Virus record (IMG/VR): IMGVR_UViG_3300037882_003476
Span: 1-22,818 of that record
DNA: 22,818 nt
Strand: one strand, 5' to 3'
From: a virus
Positions 8,198 through 13,995 of the stretch are shown in pieces (within the stretch, counting starts at the first letter, position 1; every line of letters starts with the position of its first letter). The translations under genes were made by a program, and so were the position numbers. The notes under the pieces are model-generated. The model did not search any database. It had not been told where the DNA came from and worked only from the letters and a program-made list of their open reading frames with translations.

Positions 8198-9004
8198 TCA
8201 AAGGCGGAAGTGTCGTTGCACGCGATCCATGACTGTGCCTGTGGCGTCACTGGATACCATTGCGCACAATGCCGAGCCGGGGTTGGGCTGGATGTGGATG
8301 ATGCGGGTTCCGTGGTCGATCCTGTGCCGCAGGTAGAGGTATCGCCATGCGCAGATGATGGCGTGGCACATGGGGTGCTCTGGCTCGGTCTGCTGGATGG
8401 CTAGCTGGCGGGTGCCTAGCTCATTCAGTGGCTCGGCTCTCTGCACCAGTGCAGCGGGCTGCTGGTGTGCCTGCTGCGGCGTGGCGTAGTCTCTCAATGG
8501 CTTGTGCAGGCCGCTGATGAACCAGCTGCCTGATGCCTGGTCAACGAGTGGGAATCCACAGACGGTGAGGGCTGCTGCGAGGGCTCTGTCTTGGGTCTGG
8601 ATGCGGCCTACTGCGGGCTCGCGGTAGAGGCTATCTTCCGTGTCCTCCTCTAGCTCGTAGTGTGTGGGCCAGGGGGCTGCTCCACTGTGGCTGCGCGGCT
8701 GGAGACGCAGGGCACGCAGCTTCCCCTCTGCCCAGTGGCGCAGCTGCACCACGGCACGCACTGCTGCCATGCCGATGACGAGGGCGGGCTCTGTCTGCAC
8801 GGTGAGTGCTCTGACCTGCGCGGCGATGTGGGGACCACGGAGGTCATGCACTACGCTGACTTTGCCTGTGGTGTGGCCACGGATGACTTGCTCTGTGACC
8901 TCTGTGCGGACGGTGTTCCCAGGCTGCGCGGAGAGCACAGCGGCAGCGAGTGTGTCTGTGGTGACCCAGCTCTGCTGGCCTGCTATGACTCTCCGCTCAA
9001 GCAT
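8198..9004 (-). CDS. Unknown protein inside the tail module
   Basis: 268 residues, ATG at 9004, 9 nt after the stop of the tail tube candidate. I do not recognise it. It is a soluble mixed alpha/beta protein with no signal peptide or membrane helix. Visible features: Val/Thr-rich strands in residues 10-60, an acidic patch ELEEDTEDS (about 116-124), a helix-strand segment IQTQDRALAAALTVCGFPL (134-152), and a C-terminal region with many His and Arg. No Walker, HTH or nuclease motif stands out. Most lambda-like phages have nothing between the tube and the chaperone, so it is an accessory or lineage-specific tail gene. Confidence 0.65.
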   Translation of the reverse strand: MLERRVIAGQQSWVTTDTLAAAVLSAQPGNTVRTEVTEQVIRGHTTGKVSVVHDLRGPHIAAQVRALTVQTEPALVIGMAAVRAVVQLRHWAEGKLRALRLQPRSHSGAAPWPTHYELEEDTEDSLYREPAVGRIQTQDRALAAALTVCGFPLVDQASGSWFISGLHKPLRDYATPQQAHQQPAALVQRAEPLNELGTRQLAIQQTEPEHPMCHAIICAWRYLYLRHRIDHGTRIIHIQPNPGSALCAMVSSDATGTVMDRVQRHFRL

Positions 9005-9013
9005 GGCGCGGGC

Positions 9014-9436
9014 TTAGTTCGTGGCGCTGCTGAAGTCTGCCAGCTCAGGGTAGAAGGTGCAGGGCACCGTCATCTCTGGGTCTGCGTCTTCGTCCAGTGT
9101 GAGGCTCACGTCCTTCACTACGACCTTGCTTCCGCTGGCACTGGTGAAGCCCATGAGGGATTCGTTGTTGGTGCCGTTGAAATTGATCAAGGTCACAGCG
9201 ATGCCGGGGTGAGCGACAGCGAGGCCTTCGTAGGCTCCGAGTGATGTCGGGATGGGCTGGCCTTTCAGCTCGATGTCCAGCTGCGGTGTGCGGCTGGTGT
9301 GCGCTGCGACCTGACGGTCTTTGTTCAGCGTTTCTTTGTGGTTCCTCTTCGCAGAGAATTGGATGTTGGTGACGACGAGTCCCGTCTCGTTGATGGGCTC
9401 TTTACGTGCGGCTCCGTGGTGAATGCGGTCAGTCAT
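9014..9436 (-). CDS. Major tail tube protein candidate
   Basis: 140 residues, ATG start. Predominantly beta with the segment ELKGQPIPTSL (55-65) and a C-terminal EMTVPCTFYPEL (120-131), fitting a single-domain tube fold where strands are followed by a closing beta-arm. Size is at the small end for siphovirus tube proteins (140-250). It follows a tail-terminator candidate and precedes the chaperone genes by one gene, the expected slot. No other gene in the region fits better, but sequence alone is not decisive. Confidence 0.55.
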   Translation of the reverse strand: MTDRIHHGAARKEPINETGLVVTNIQFSAKRNHKETLNKDRQVAAHTSRTPQLDIELKGQPIPTSLGAYEGLAVAHPGIAVTLINFNGTNNESLMGFTSASGSKVVVKDVSLTLDEDADPEMTVPCTFYPELADFSSATN

Positions 9437-9454
9437 GGCAACGAGGGCCAGAAG

Positions 9455-9880
9455 TCAAATTAAGCAGCGCAGCTCCACAGAGTGCGCGTATCTCACGGTG
9501 ACGTCTCCAGGCTCACGGTCGATGTCTGGAGAGACGCGAGCGATGCGGTAGCAGAACCAGCCGGTGCGCTGCTGCTCTGTGAGTGCGGCGAGGTAGCCCC
9601 ACAGGGCATCCACGTCTAGCATGCGCCTGCCAATGGCGAGCTGCCATGCTGCGAGCTGCGAGAGGTCATGCCGCAGCAGCAGCTCTGCGGTGAGGGTGTA
9701 GGTGACTCTGCCTCCCTGCTGCGTCTCCCGGCCTGTGATGGCCAAGCAGGGCATGGTGAAGTCCTCACCAGAGTCCGCTGTGCGGCGCGGCAGATCTGTC
9801 TCGTCTGGCACACCAGCGGCGATGCTGGCGGGCGTGGTCAGGTAACCGCGCAGGTGCTGAAGCATGGAGGGGAGAAGCAT
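9455..9880 (-). CDS. Tail terminator-like protein (gpU position)
   Basis: 141 residues if it starts at the ATG at 9880 (second ATG at 9865). A GTG at 10003 would add 41 residues, but those are Ser/His/Pro-rich and look non-coding. The core contains helix MLQHLRGYL, a strand TYTLTAELLLRH (59-70), helix LAAWQLAIGRRML (74-86), then YRIARVSPDIDREPGDVTVRYAHSVELRC. A start helix followed by alternating strands and a final strand pair fits tail-terminator or minor tail U proteins, which cap the tube. The position between the HK97-gp10-like gene and the tube candidate agrees. Function is inferred. Confidence 0.6.
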   Translation of the reverse strand: MLLPSMLQHLRGYLTTPASIAAGVPDETDLPRRTADSGEDFTMPCLAITGRETQQGGRVTYTLTAELLLRHDLSQLAAWQLAIGRRMLDVDALWGYLAALTEQQRTGWFCYRIARVSPDIDREPGDVTVRYAHSVELRCLI

Positions 9881-9914
9881 GGGGGCGGTTGGAAAATGAT
9901 GAAGGGTGAATGGG

Positions 9915-10073
9915 CTAGACTCTCCACATGACGGAGACGCTCCAGAATGCCCATTGGAATGAAATCTCGTAGCCGTGGATGGTACGGCAACGAGGATCCT
10001 CACAGACTCCTGCTGCGATGCAGAGGCTGGGGAGAAGGTGGCACTCGTGGGGATGGTATGCGGCGGAGAACAT
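9915..10073 (-). CDS. Possible 52-residue protein in the longest gene-free stretch
   Basis: The 216-nt stretch 9881-10096 contains an ATG-initiated frame of 52 codons ending in TAG (9917-9915). It begins MFSAAYHPHECHLLPSL, has four Cys, and ends in an aromatic hydrophobic run (SFQWAFWSVSVMWRV) that could insert in a membrane. Its spacers (23 and 34 nt) match the compaction of this operon. No family is recognised and no ribosome-binding motif is seen, so it may be a chance ORF. Confidence 0.35.
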   Translation of the reverse strand: MFSAAYHPHECHLLPSLCIAAGVCEDPRCRTIHGYEISFQWAFWSVSVMWRV

Positions 10074-10096
10074 AAGCGCTGAGTGATGAGGGGCGG

Positions 10097-10324
10097 TTAT
10101 CTTGGTGAGGCTGTGGTGCGCCTGCGGTAGTCAGTTTGCATGTTCAGCTTGGCGCGTGTTTGGTCGCTGCCGGAGACATAGTCTGCGCTGATCTTGCCTC
10201 GCTTGAAGAGCGCGAAATTCATGCGTTTGGCGTCTTGCGATTCACCGGGCATGTCTAGCCAACACTTCCCGAGGTGGTGAGGCAGAGTGCTGCGGTCGAT
10301 AGGCTTGGCTTTGGATCTTGGCAT
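10097..10324 (-). CDS. Small basic protein, unknown function
   Basis: 75 residues, ATG start, 16 nt after the previous gene. Strongly basic at both ends (MPRSKAKPIDRS and YRRRTTASPR) with a central CWLDMPGE and FALFKRGKISADYVSG. No domain recognised. Lying between the tail-completion and terminator candidates, it could be a minor head-tail joining component or an RNA/DNA-binding accessory. Confidence 0.55.
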   Translation of the reverse strand: MPRSKAKPIDRSTLPHHLGKCWLDMPGESQDAKRMNFALFKRGKISADYVSGSDQTRAKLNMQTDYRRRTTASPR

Positions 10325-10340
10325 CTCCGTTCGGATGCGG

Positions 10341-11057
10341 TCAAAGGGCTACCTTCTGTAACGTCTTCTCGAGTGCCTTGGGCAGTCTGCGGCGGAGCTT
10401 ACCTTCGCGCAGCTTGGCCACCCTCTCCAGGATGCGCGGCATGCCTGCGCGGTTGGCGTAGCGCACGTTGTTGATGGCGGTTATGTAGTAGGAGCTGCGG
10501 GTTTGATCGGTCTTCACGTTGCCTTGGCTGGCGCTGCGTTTGGCGATCCACACGGGCACTGAGGCTTCCACTTCTTTTGCTGCGGCGAGCCAGCCAGCGG
10601 CGAGTCTGCCCACTCCAGACTGTCTGCGCTTTGTCATGCGCTTCAGCTTCTTTTCGTCTGCGTAGTAGGCCTGCTTCCGGCCTCGACTCACGCGGTGTCT
10701 GCCAGCTCCTGCTTTCCGCTTGAGTCGGGCTTGGTAGAGCCCTTCCACATCGACATGCAGCTCCTTTGTTTTCACCTTCACGGGCTTGGCTAATTTCTTC
10801 CCGAACACCTTCGTGATGGTCCGATAACCTTTAATCTGCACCGGGGTGAAAACGGCCAACACGTCTGAGGTGATGGTGCCTTCGCCTCTCCGTTTGTCGC
10901 TCAGTCGTGTGCCGGGCGGCGTGAGCGCGATGGCATCCTTGATGCCGTTGCGCGTCTCGGTCCGCACCTGCTCCCGCATGAACTGAGCGAAGGCCGCAGG
11001 GTAGGCCTGCAGCTTTCTGATGAGCTCTGCGGTGTTGGCGGTGACGACGACTCTCAT
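10341..11057 (-). CDS. Tail-completion / HK97-gp10-like protein
   Basis: 238 residues, ATG directly abutting the previous stop. The N terminus MRVVVTANTAELIRKLQAYP (1-20), followed by a helix and a TPPGTRLSDKRRGEGT loop (46-61), matches the gp10/gpZ pattern of connector proteins: a helix over residues 10-45, a TP.GTG-L-like turn, then strands. The middle (85-160) is an unusually Lys/Arg-rich insertion. The C-terminal third (175-238) is helical and basic. Relatives are usually 120-190 residues, so this one is enlarged. Its role would be at the head-tail interface, joining the tail terminator. Confidence 0.65.
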   Translation of the reverse strand: MRVVVTANTAELIRKLQAYPAAFAQFMREQVRTETRNGIKDAIALTPPGTRLSDKRRGEGTITSDVLAVFTPVQIKGYRTITKVFGKKLAKPVKVKTKELHVDVEGLYQARLKRKAGAGRHRVSRGRKQAYYADEKKLKRMTKRRQSGVGRLAAGWLAAAKEVEASVPVWIAKRSASQGNVKTDQTRSSYYITAINNVRYANRAGMPRILERVAKLREGKLRRRLPKALEKTLQKVAL

Positions 11058-11378
11058 CTACTCAATGCAGGTGATGCGCCACTCATGCGAATGGCTCTCG
11101 CTGCCGCTGATGTTTTGCACCACCCACTGTCTGCTCTGTGCTGCCACTGTGGTGCCAATGGCAGGCGCAGTGCTGAGCAGCGTCTTGCTGACCCACACGG
11201 TCAGCACGTCACGCGAGTGGATGCCAGCCAGCTCCAGCTCTGGAGGTGCGGAGTTGATCAGCAGCGCACATGCGTAGCTGGTGGTGGCAATCTGCACCGT
11301 GCCTGGGTGCATGGCAGTGTCCCAGGCCTGCTGCTGGCCTCTGAGCTTAGCGAGAGAGTCTGCCAGGGTGAAGGCCAT
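11058..11378 (-). CDS. Head-completion / head-tail connector candidate
   Basis: 106 residues, ATG start 4 nt after the acyl carrier protein stop. A helix (SLAKLRGQQQAWDTAM) is followed by beta-strand segments and ends in WVVQNISGSESHSHEWRITCIE, the strand-turn-strand closing typical of small head-closure proteins. It precedes a gp10-like protein as in HK97-type clusters. It shares its first five residues (MAFTL) and 14 coding bases with the 84-residue gene two genes upstream. The assignment rests on position and size. Confidence 0.55.
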   Translation of the reverse strand: MAFTLADSLAKLRGQQQAWDTAMHPGTVQIATTSYACALLINSAPPELELAGIHSRDVLTVWVSKTLLSTAPAIGTTVAAQSRQWVVQNISGSESHSHEWRITCIE

Positions 11379-11382
11379 GGTG

Positions 11383-11622
11383 CTAGGCGAGCTGCTCCTG
11401 CAAGTAGCTGCTGACGTCTCCGAAGGTGACCCACTTCTCCGTGATGTCGTCCTCTACAGCGAGGCCGAATTCTTCTTCAATGGCCATGACTAGCTCGACT
11501 TGATCCAGGCTGTCCATGCCTAGCTTTTCGAGGGTCTGCTCCGGGTAGCAGTCGTCCCTGTCGGTGCCGAGTTGCTCTTCGAGGATCTTGGTGAGTTTAC
11601 GGTGGATGTCTTCTTCGCTCAT
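11383..11622 (-). CDS. Acyl carrier protein
   Basis: 79 residues from the ATG at 11622 (a GTG further upstream at 11655 would lie inside a hairpin and is less likely). The protein is acidic and helical, with the 4'-phosphopantetheine motif LGMDSLDQVELVMAIEEEFG, Ser38 being the attachment site, and the length and helix layout of AcpP. The DSLD-VELVMA-EEEF part matches bacterial fatty-acid ACPs closely, so a host AcpS-type transferase could probably load it. Role known for the family: carries acyl chains on a thioester for fatty acid and lipid synthesis, and binds many partner enzymes. Its location between capsid and connector genes, rather than in a metabolic cluster, is odd. Stop TAG; the start overlaps the stop of a short leader ORF. 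Confidence 0.95.
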   Translation of the reverse strand: MSEEDIHRKLTKILEEQLGTDRDDCYPEQTLEKLGMDSLDQVELVMAIEEEFGLAVEDDITEKWVTFGDVSSYLQEQLA

Positions 11623-11696
11623 GCACCGAAGACTCGGAGTAAAAAGCGAACGCACGGCAGACCGAGGTCCACCGTGCGCTGCTTCCCTTTTTTCAT
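11619..11696 (-). CDS. Possible 25-residue leader ORF upstream of the acyl carrier gene
   Basis: The ATG at 11696-11694 opens a 25-codon frame (MKKGKQRTVDLGLPCVRFLL, then five more residues). It ends in TGA at 11621-11619, overlapping the ATG of the acyl carrier gene by 3 nt (ATGA). It spans the 12-bp hairpin at 11651-11678, so ribosomes translating it would melt that structure. The basic, hydrophobic peptide has no recognised family. It may act mainly by coupling or attenuation. Confidence 0.4.
   Translation of the reverse strand: MKKGKQRTVDLGLPCVRFLLRVFGA
11641..11678 (-). terminator. 12-bp hairpin followed by a T-run, attenuator-like
   Basis: On the minus strand 11678-11651 reads CGCACGGTGGAC, loop CTCG, GTCTGCCGTGCG: 12 bp counting two G-T pairs. 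Five bases later comes TTTTT (11645-11641). The layout resembles a weak intrinsic terminator or attenuator directly before the acyl carrier gene and inside the short leader ORF. Confidence 0.55.
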
Positions 11697-11697
11697 G

Positions 11698-11721
11698 GCG
11701 CAGCGCACTCCAACGCTGCGC
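11698..11721 (-). terminator. 8-bp perfect hairpin upstream of the leader ORF
   Basis: GCGCAGCG, an 8-nt loop and CGCTGCGC form a perfect GC-rich stem ending one base before the ATG of the leader ORF. The minus strand then reads through that ATG and a run of A, so no T-run follows. It sits in the 121-nt spacer between the 84-residue gene and the acyl carrier gene, in tandem with the hairpin at 11651-11678. Confidence 0.45.
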
Positions 11722-11743
11722 TGTGATGCGCGTGTTAAGTGGG

Positions 11744-11998
11744 CTAGTCTTCTGCGGGTGCGGTGATGTTCATGGCGTAGCGCGAATTCAGGGCTTTCGC
11801 GGCGATCTGCACCAGCACGTCAGCGAGCTGAGAGTTCGTGATGTTGATGGCATCATAGCGCACTCGCTCTCCACTGAGCTGCACTTGCTCCTCTGCTTGA
11901 ATGCTGAGGGTGACGCGAGAGTCTCCAAGGTCTGCCACGATGTGGCGAGCAACACTGGTTCCATCTGGGTGGCGGGTTTCGGTAAGGGTGAAGGCCAT
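11744..11998 (-). CDS. Small unknown protein upstream of the acyl carrier gene
   Basis: 84 residues, ATG start, flanked on both sides by spacers with hairpins. Sequence pattern: strands VARHIVADL, SRVTLSIQAEEQVQLSG, then a helix SQLADVLVQIAAKALN and a short final strand (YAMNITAP). No family recognised. It could be a small capsid decoration or connector protein, or a partner of the acyl carrier protein, since the two are flanked by regulatory-looking hairpins. The MAFTL start matches that of the connector candidate at 11058-11378. Confidence 0.6.
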   Translation of the reverse strand: MAFTLTETRHPDGTSVARHIVADLGDSRVTLSIQAEEQVQLSGERVRYDAINITNSQLADVLVQIAAKALNSRYAMNITAPAED

Positions 11999-12030
11999 GC
12001 TGTGCGCGTGCTGTTAAGCTGTACGCAGTG

Positions 12031-12060
12031 ACCCCGCTGGCACACAACTACCAGCGGGGT
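12031..12060 (-). terminator. 10-bp perfect hairpin between the Ala-rich gene and the 84-residue gene
   Basis: ACCCCGCTGG, a 10-nt loop and CCAGCGGGGT form a perfect 10-bp stem in the 106-nt spacer 11999-12104. No T-run follows on either strand. It is strong enough to act as a factor-dependent terminator, a processing site or an mRNA-protecting 3' structure. Confidence 0.6.
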
Positions 12061-12104
12061 CTAGCAACACGACAGGCAGCGCAGCCTGAAGCGAAAGGGG
12101 TTGG

Positions 12105-12512
12105 TTAAGGGGCGGGTTTGTCTGCCTTCTTCTCTGCCTTCTTTTTGGCAGCAACTTCAGCAGCGGCTTCCTCTGCGGTTTCCTCTGCGACTTTGGCAGA
12201 GGCTTCAGCAGCGGCTTTGGCAGCGGCTTCCTCTGCGGCTTTGGCAGCGGCTTCCTCTGCGGCTTTGGCAGCGGCTGCGGCAGCGGCTTCAGCAGCGGCC
12301 TTCTTTTGGGCAGCCTCGATCCTGTCTGGATCAGGATACATGCAGATGCCTGGTGGTGGTGCTAGCAGCTCCACCACGGGATGGAGTGCGGCATCCAGCG
12401 CTTGTTCACGCGCAGCGCGTGCGGCGTCTGCGTCGTAGCCTGCGTAGAGGACGGTGGGAGCGGTGTCCCGGCTGAAGCTGGTGTGGCCCAGGGTGAGGTG
12501 AAGCTGTGGCAT
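12105..12512 (-). CDS. Capsid-proximal protein with Ala/Glu/Lys repeat tail
   Basis: 135 residues, ATG start, first gene after the major capsid gene. Residues 1-60 look folded (LHLTLGHTSFSRDTA, then VELLAPPPGICMYPDPDR). Residues 64-135 are almost only Ala, Lys and Glu in 8-residue units of the type KAAEEAAA, predicted to be a long single helix or coiled coil, ending in a Lys-rich tail. In phages this slot often holds a decoration or head-completion protein. The N-terminal domain with a Pro-rich PPPG linker is compatible with capsid binding, but the function is not established. Confidence 0.65.
   Translation of the reverse strand: MPQLHLTLGHTSFSRDTAPTVLYAGYDADAARAAREQALDAALHPVVELLAPPPGICMYPDPDRIEAAQKKAAAEAAAAAAAKAAEEAAAKAAEEAAAKAAAEASAKVAEETAEEAAAEVAAKKKAEKKADKPAP
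12211..12276. repeat. 24-bp tandem repeat, 2.75 perfect copies
   Basis: The plus-strand unit GCGGCTTTGGCAGCGGCTTC plus CTCT repeats exactly at 12211-12234 and 12235-12258, with 18 further bases to 12276. Diverged copies lie on both sides (about 12125-12210 and 12277-12305). It encodes the 8-residue Ala/Glu/Lys repeat of the overlapping gene, so copy number can change without a frameshift. Confidence 0.9.
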
Positions 12513-12531
12513 GGAGGTGGTGGGAAGTAGT

Positions 12532-12576
12532 GAGTGGGGGAGGCTTCAGCAGCGGCCTGATTGCTCTCCCCCACTC
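12532..12576 (-). terminator. 11-bp perfect hairpin after the major capsid gene
   Basis: GAGTGGGGGAG (12532-12542) pairs perfectly with CTCCCCCACTC (12566-12576) around a 23-nt loop, 19 nt downstream of the capsid stop. No T-run follows. Its position behind the gene needed in the largest amount suggests a 3'-end or processing element that raises capsid mRNA. The loop contains GAGGCTTCAGCAGCGGC-type sequence also found in the next gene's repeats. Confidence 0.6.
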
Positions 12577-12595
12577 GGTTCTCATGTGGGGTAGT

Positions 12596-13942
12596 TTATG
12601 CGGTGCGGAGGATCTGGCCGCTGGGCTCCATGGCGAGCTGCTCTACGTCAGCAATGGCACCTGCGGTAGCTCCGTAGAGCACTGCGAAGGTGATGTAGCT
12701 GTCCATGGTGCCGGGCTCGAACCACTTGTAGCAAATCATGCTGAGGCCAGTGTCTGGGTCTGTGACGACCTCACCTGCTGCGGTCACAGGGATGCCAAGT
12801 CCCTGTGCGATGTCGATGCCATCCGAGGGCAGCGCGGTCTTGATAGCAATGGCCTCACGAGTGCCGAAGAAGCCGGAGATGTTCTCCTTCTTGGCCATGG
12901 TGCCAGCGGTGTAGGCAGTGGTGACATCCACTGCGCTGCCGCCCCGTGTGGCGGAGACCTTCAGCGTGGTGGTGCTGGGCACATCCGACACGAAGTAGAA
13001 GGTGCTGCCACCTGCGGTGAGGCCTGCGCCACCTGTGAGCGCGGAGAACTGCACGCGGTCACCAACGAGCAGCCCGTGAGCAGCGCTGGTGGTGATCAGG
13101 TCTGCGGTGGAGATGGAGCTGATGGTGAGGTCAGCACCATTGCCTGTCAGCATGTCTGGATACTCCACGATCTCCTGGAATCCAGAGAGCCCACGGAACA
13201 CGGCATGAGGGTCTGCGTCGTTGCGTTGGCTGGCGTTGTCGTAGCGGTTCGTGATGCGGCTATCTCCCTCCAGTGCCTCTGCTACGTCCGAGTTGATGAG
13301 ACCAAAACGAGGGCCGCCCACACCACGCTTGTTCATGGCTTTACGAATGGCATTCAGCGCGTCCTTGTTGCTATTCGCGAGGCTGTAGGTGCTGGCATTG
13401 CCGAAGGCTTTGCTGCCGATCTTACCGAGCACGTGATCATTCACGGCTTTGCCCAGCACGCTGGCGCTGTCCTGGAAGTGGCCTTCCAAATCGGTGATGC
13501 TGTCACCCAGAGATGCGAGGTGAGAAACGTTCAGCGTTACGTGCAGGTGCTGACTCATGGTGAAGGGCACGTCGACTAGCAGGTCGCGGCCTTGCTGAGC
13601 ACCTGCCTTGTAGCCACCGTTGTTGGCATCGTATTGGCCAGTGACGGGGCGCTTCCTAATTTTGCCGATGACTTGCTGGTCCTTCTTCAGCCGCTCCGTG
13701 GTGAAGTCATGAGCGAAGAAGCTGAGTGCAGGGCAGCGCACAAACAATGCGCGGATGGTCTGCTGAAGCAGCACCACCGGCGTCAGTGTGGGCACGAGGA
13801 GCGCGCCCTGCTGAGCAGGCTGCTGCATGAGTGCGGCAGCACCTACGAAGAGGCAGGCAGCGGCGAGCACGGGACTGGTGACTGCCAGCACTGCGGTGAG
13901 TGCGAAGAGCAGGGAGGCGAGGATGATGTGGGCGAGTTTCAT
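12596..13942 (-). CDS. Major capsid protein (HK97-fold, P22-coat-like)
   Basis: 448 residues, ATG at 13942 (ATG at residue 39 is the alternative). Core features of P22-coat-like proteins: TTERLKKDQQVIGKIRKRP (81-99), a helical spine (140-205), a strand RFGLINSDVAEAL (212-224), GLSGFQEIVEYPDML (251-265), then ISGFFGTREAIAIKTALP (355-371) and a C-terminal beta-closing region with CYKWFEPGTMDSYITFAVLYGA. A beta domain of about 85 residues (268-352, AHGLLVGDRVQFSALTGG) is inserted in the A-domain region, where P22 has its I-domain. Residues 1-38 form one or two membrane-like hydrophobic stretches, very unusual for a coat protein. They would have to be removed or not translated. It lies after protease and scaffold genes. 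Confidence 0.85.
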   Translation of the reverse strand: MKLAHIILASLLFALTAVLAVTSPVLAAACLFVGAAALMQQPAQQGALLVPTLTPVVLLQQTIRALFVRCPALSFFAHDFTTERLKKDQQVIGKIRKRPVTGQYDANNGGYKAGAQQGRDLLVDVPFTMSQHLHVTLNVSHLASLGDSITDLEGHFQDSASVLGKAVNDHVLGKIGSKAFGNASTYSLANSNKDALNAIRKAMNKRGVGGPRFGLINSDVAEALEGDSRITNRYDNASQRNDADPHAVFRGLSGFQEIVEYPDMLTGNGADLTISSISTADLITTSAAHGLLVGDRVQFSALTGGAGLTAGGSTFYFVSDVPSTTTLKVSATRGGSAVDVTTAYTAGTMAKKENISGFFGTREAIAIKTALPSDGIDIAQGLGIPVTAAGEVVTDPDTGLSMICYKWFEPGTMDSYITFAVLYGATAGAIADVEQLAMEPSGQILRTA

Positions 13943-13995
13943 AGACTGGCTGATGGCTTGGCGCGGTGGCGTGCTTCGTGAGTTGTCAAAAAGGC

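Noticed and set aside
9881-10003. A longer start (GTG at 10003) for the tail terminator-like gene
   Set aside because: The added 41 residues are Ser/His/Pro-rich and overlap another candidate frame. The ATG at 9880 gives a normal family size.
12118-12438. A plus-strand Ala/Ser-rich frame resembling a membrane protein
   Set aside because: It is the mirror of the tandem Ala/Glu/Lys repeat. Low-complexity repeats leave all frames open.
12506-13579. A 357-codon plus-strand frame
   Set aside because: It is antisense to the well-supported capsid gene, has a Cys/Gly/His-rich composition typical of a reverse shadow and no recognisable motif.
13943-13995. TTGACA on the minus strand before the capsid gene, a possible -35 box
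   Set aside because: There is no -10-like sequence 16-18 bases further on, so a promoter is not supported. The same applies to TTGACA before the methyltransferase gene.
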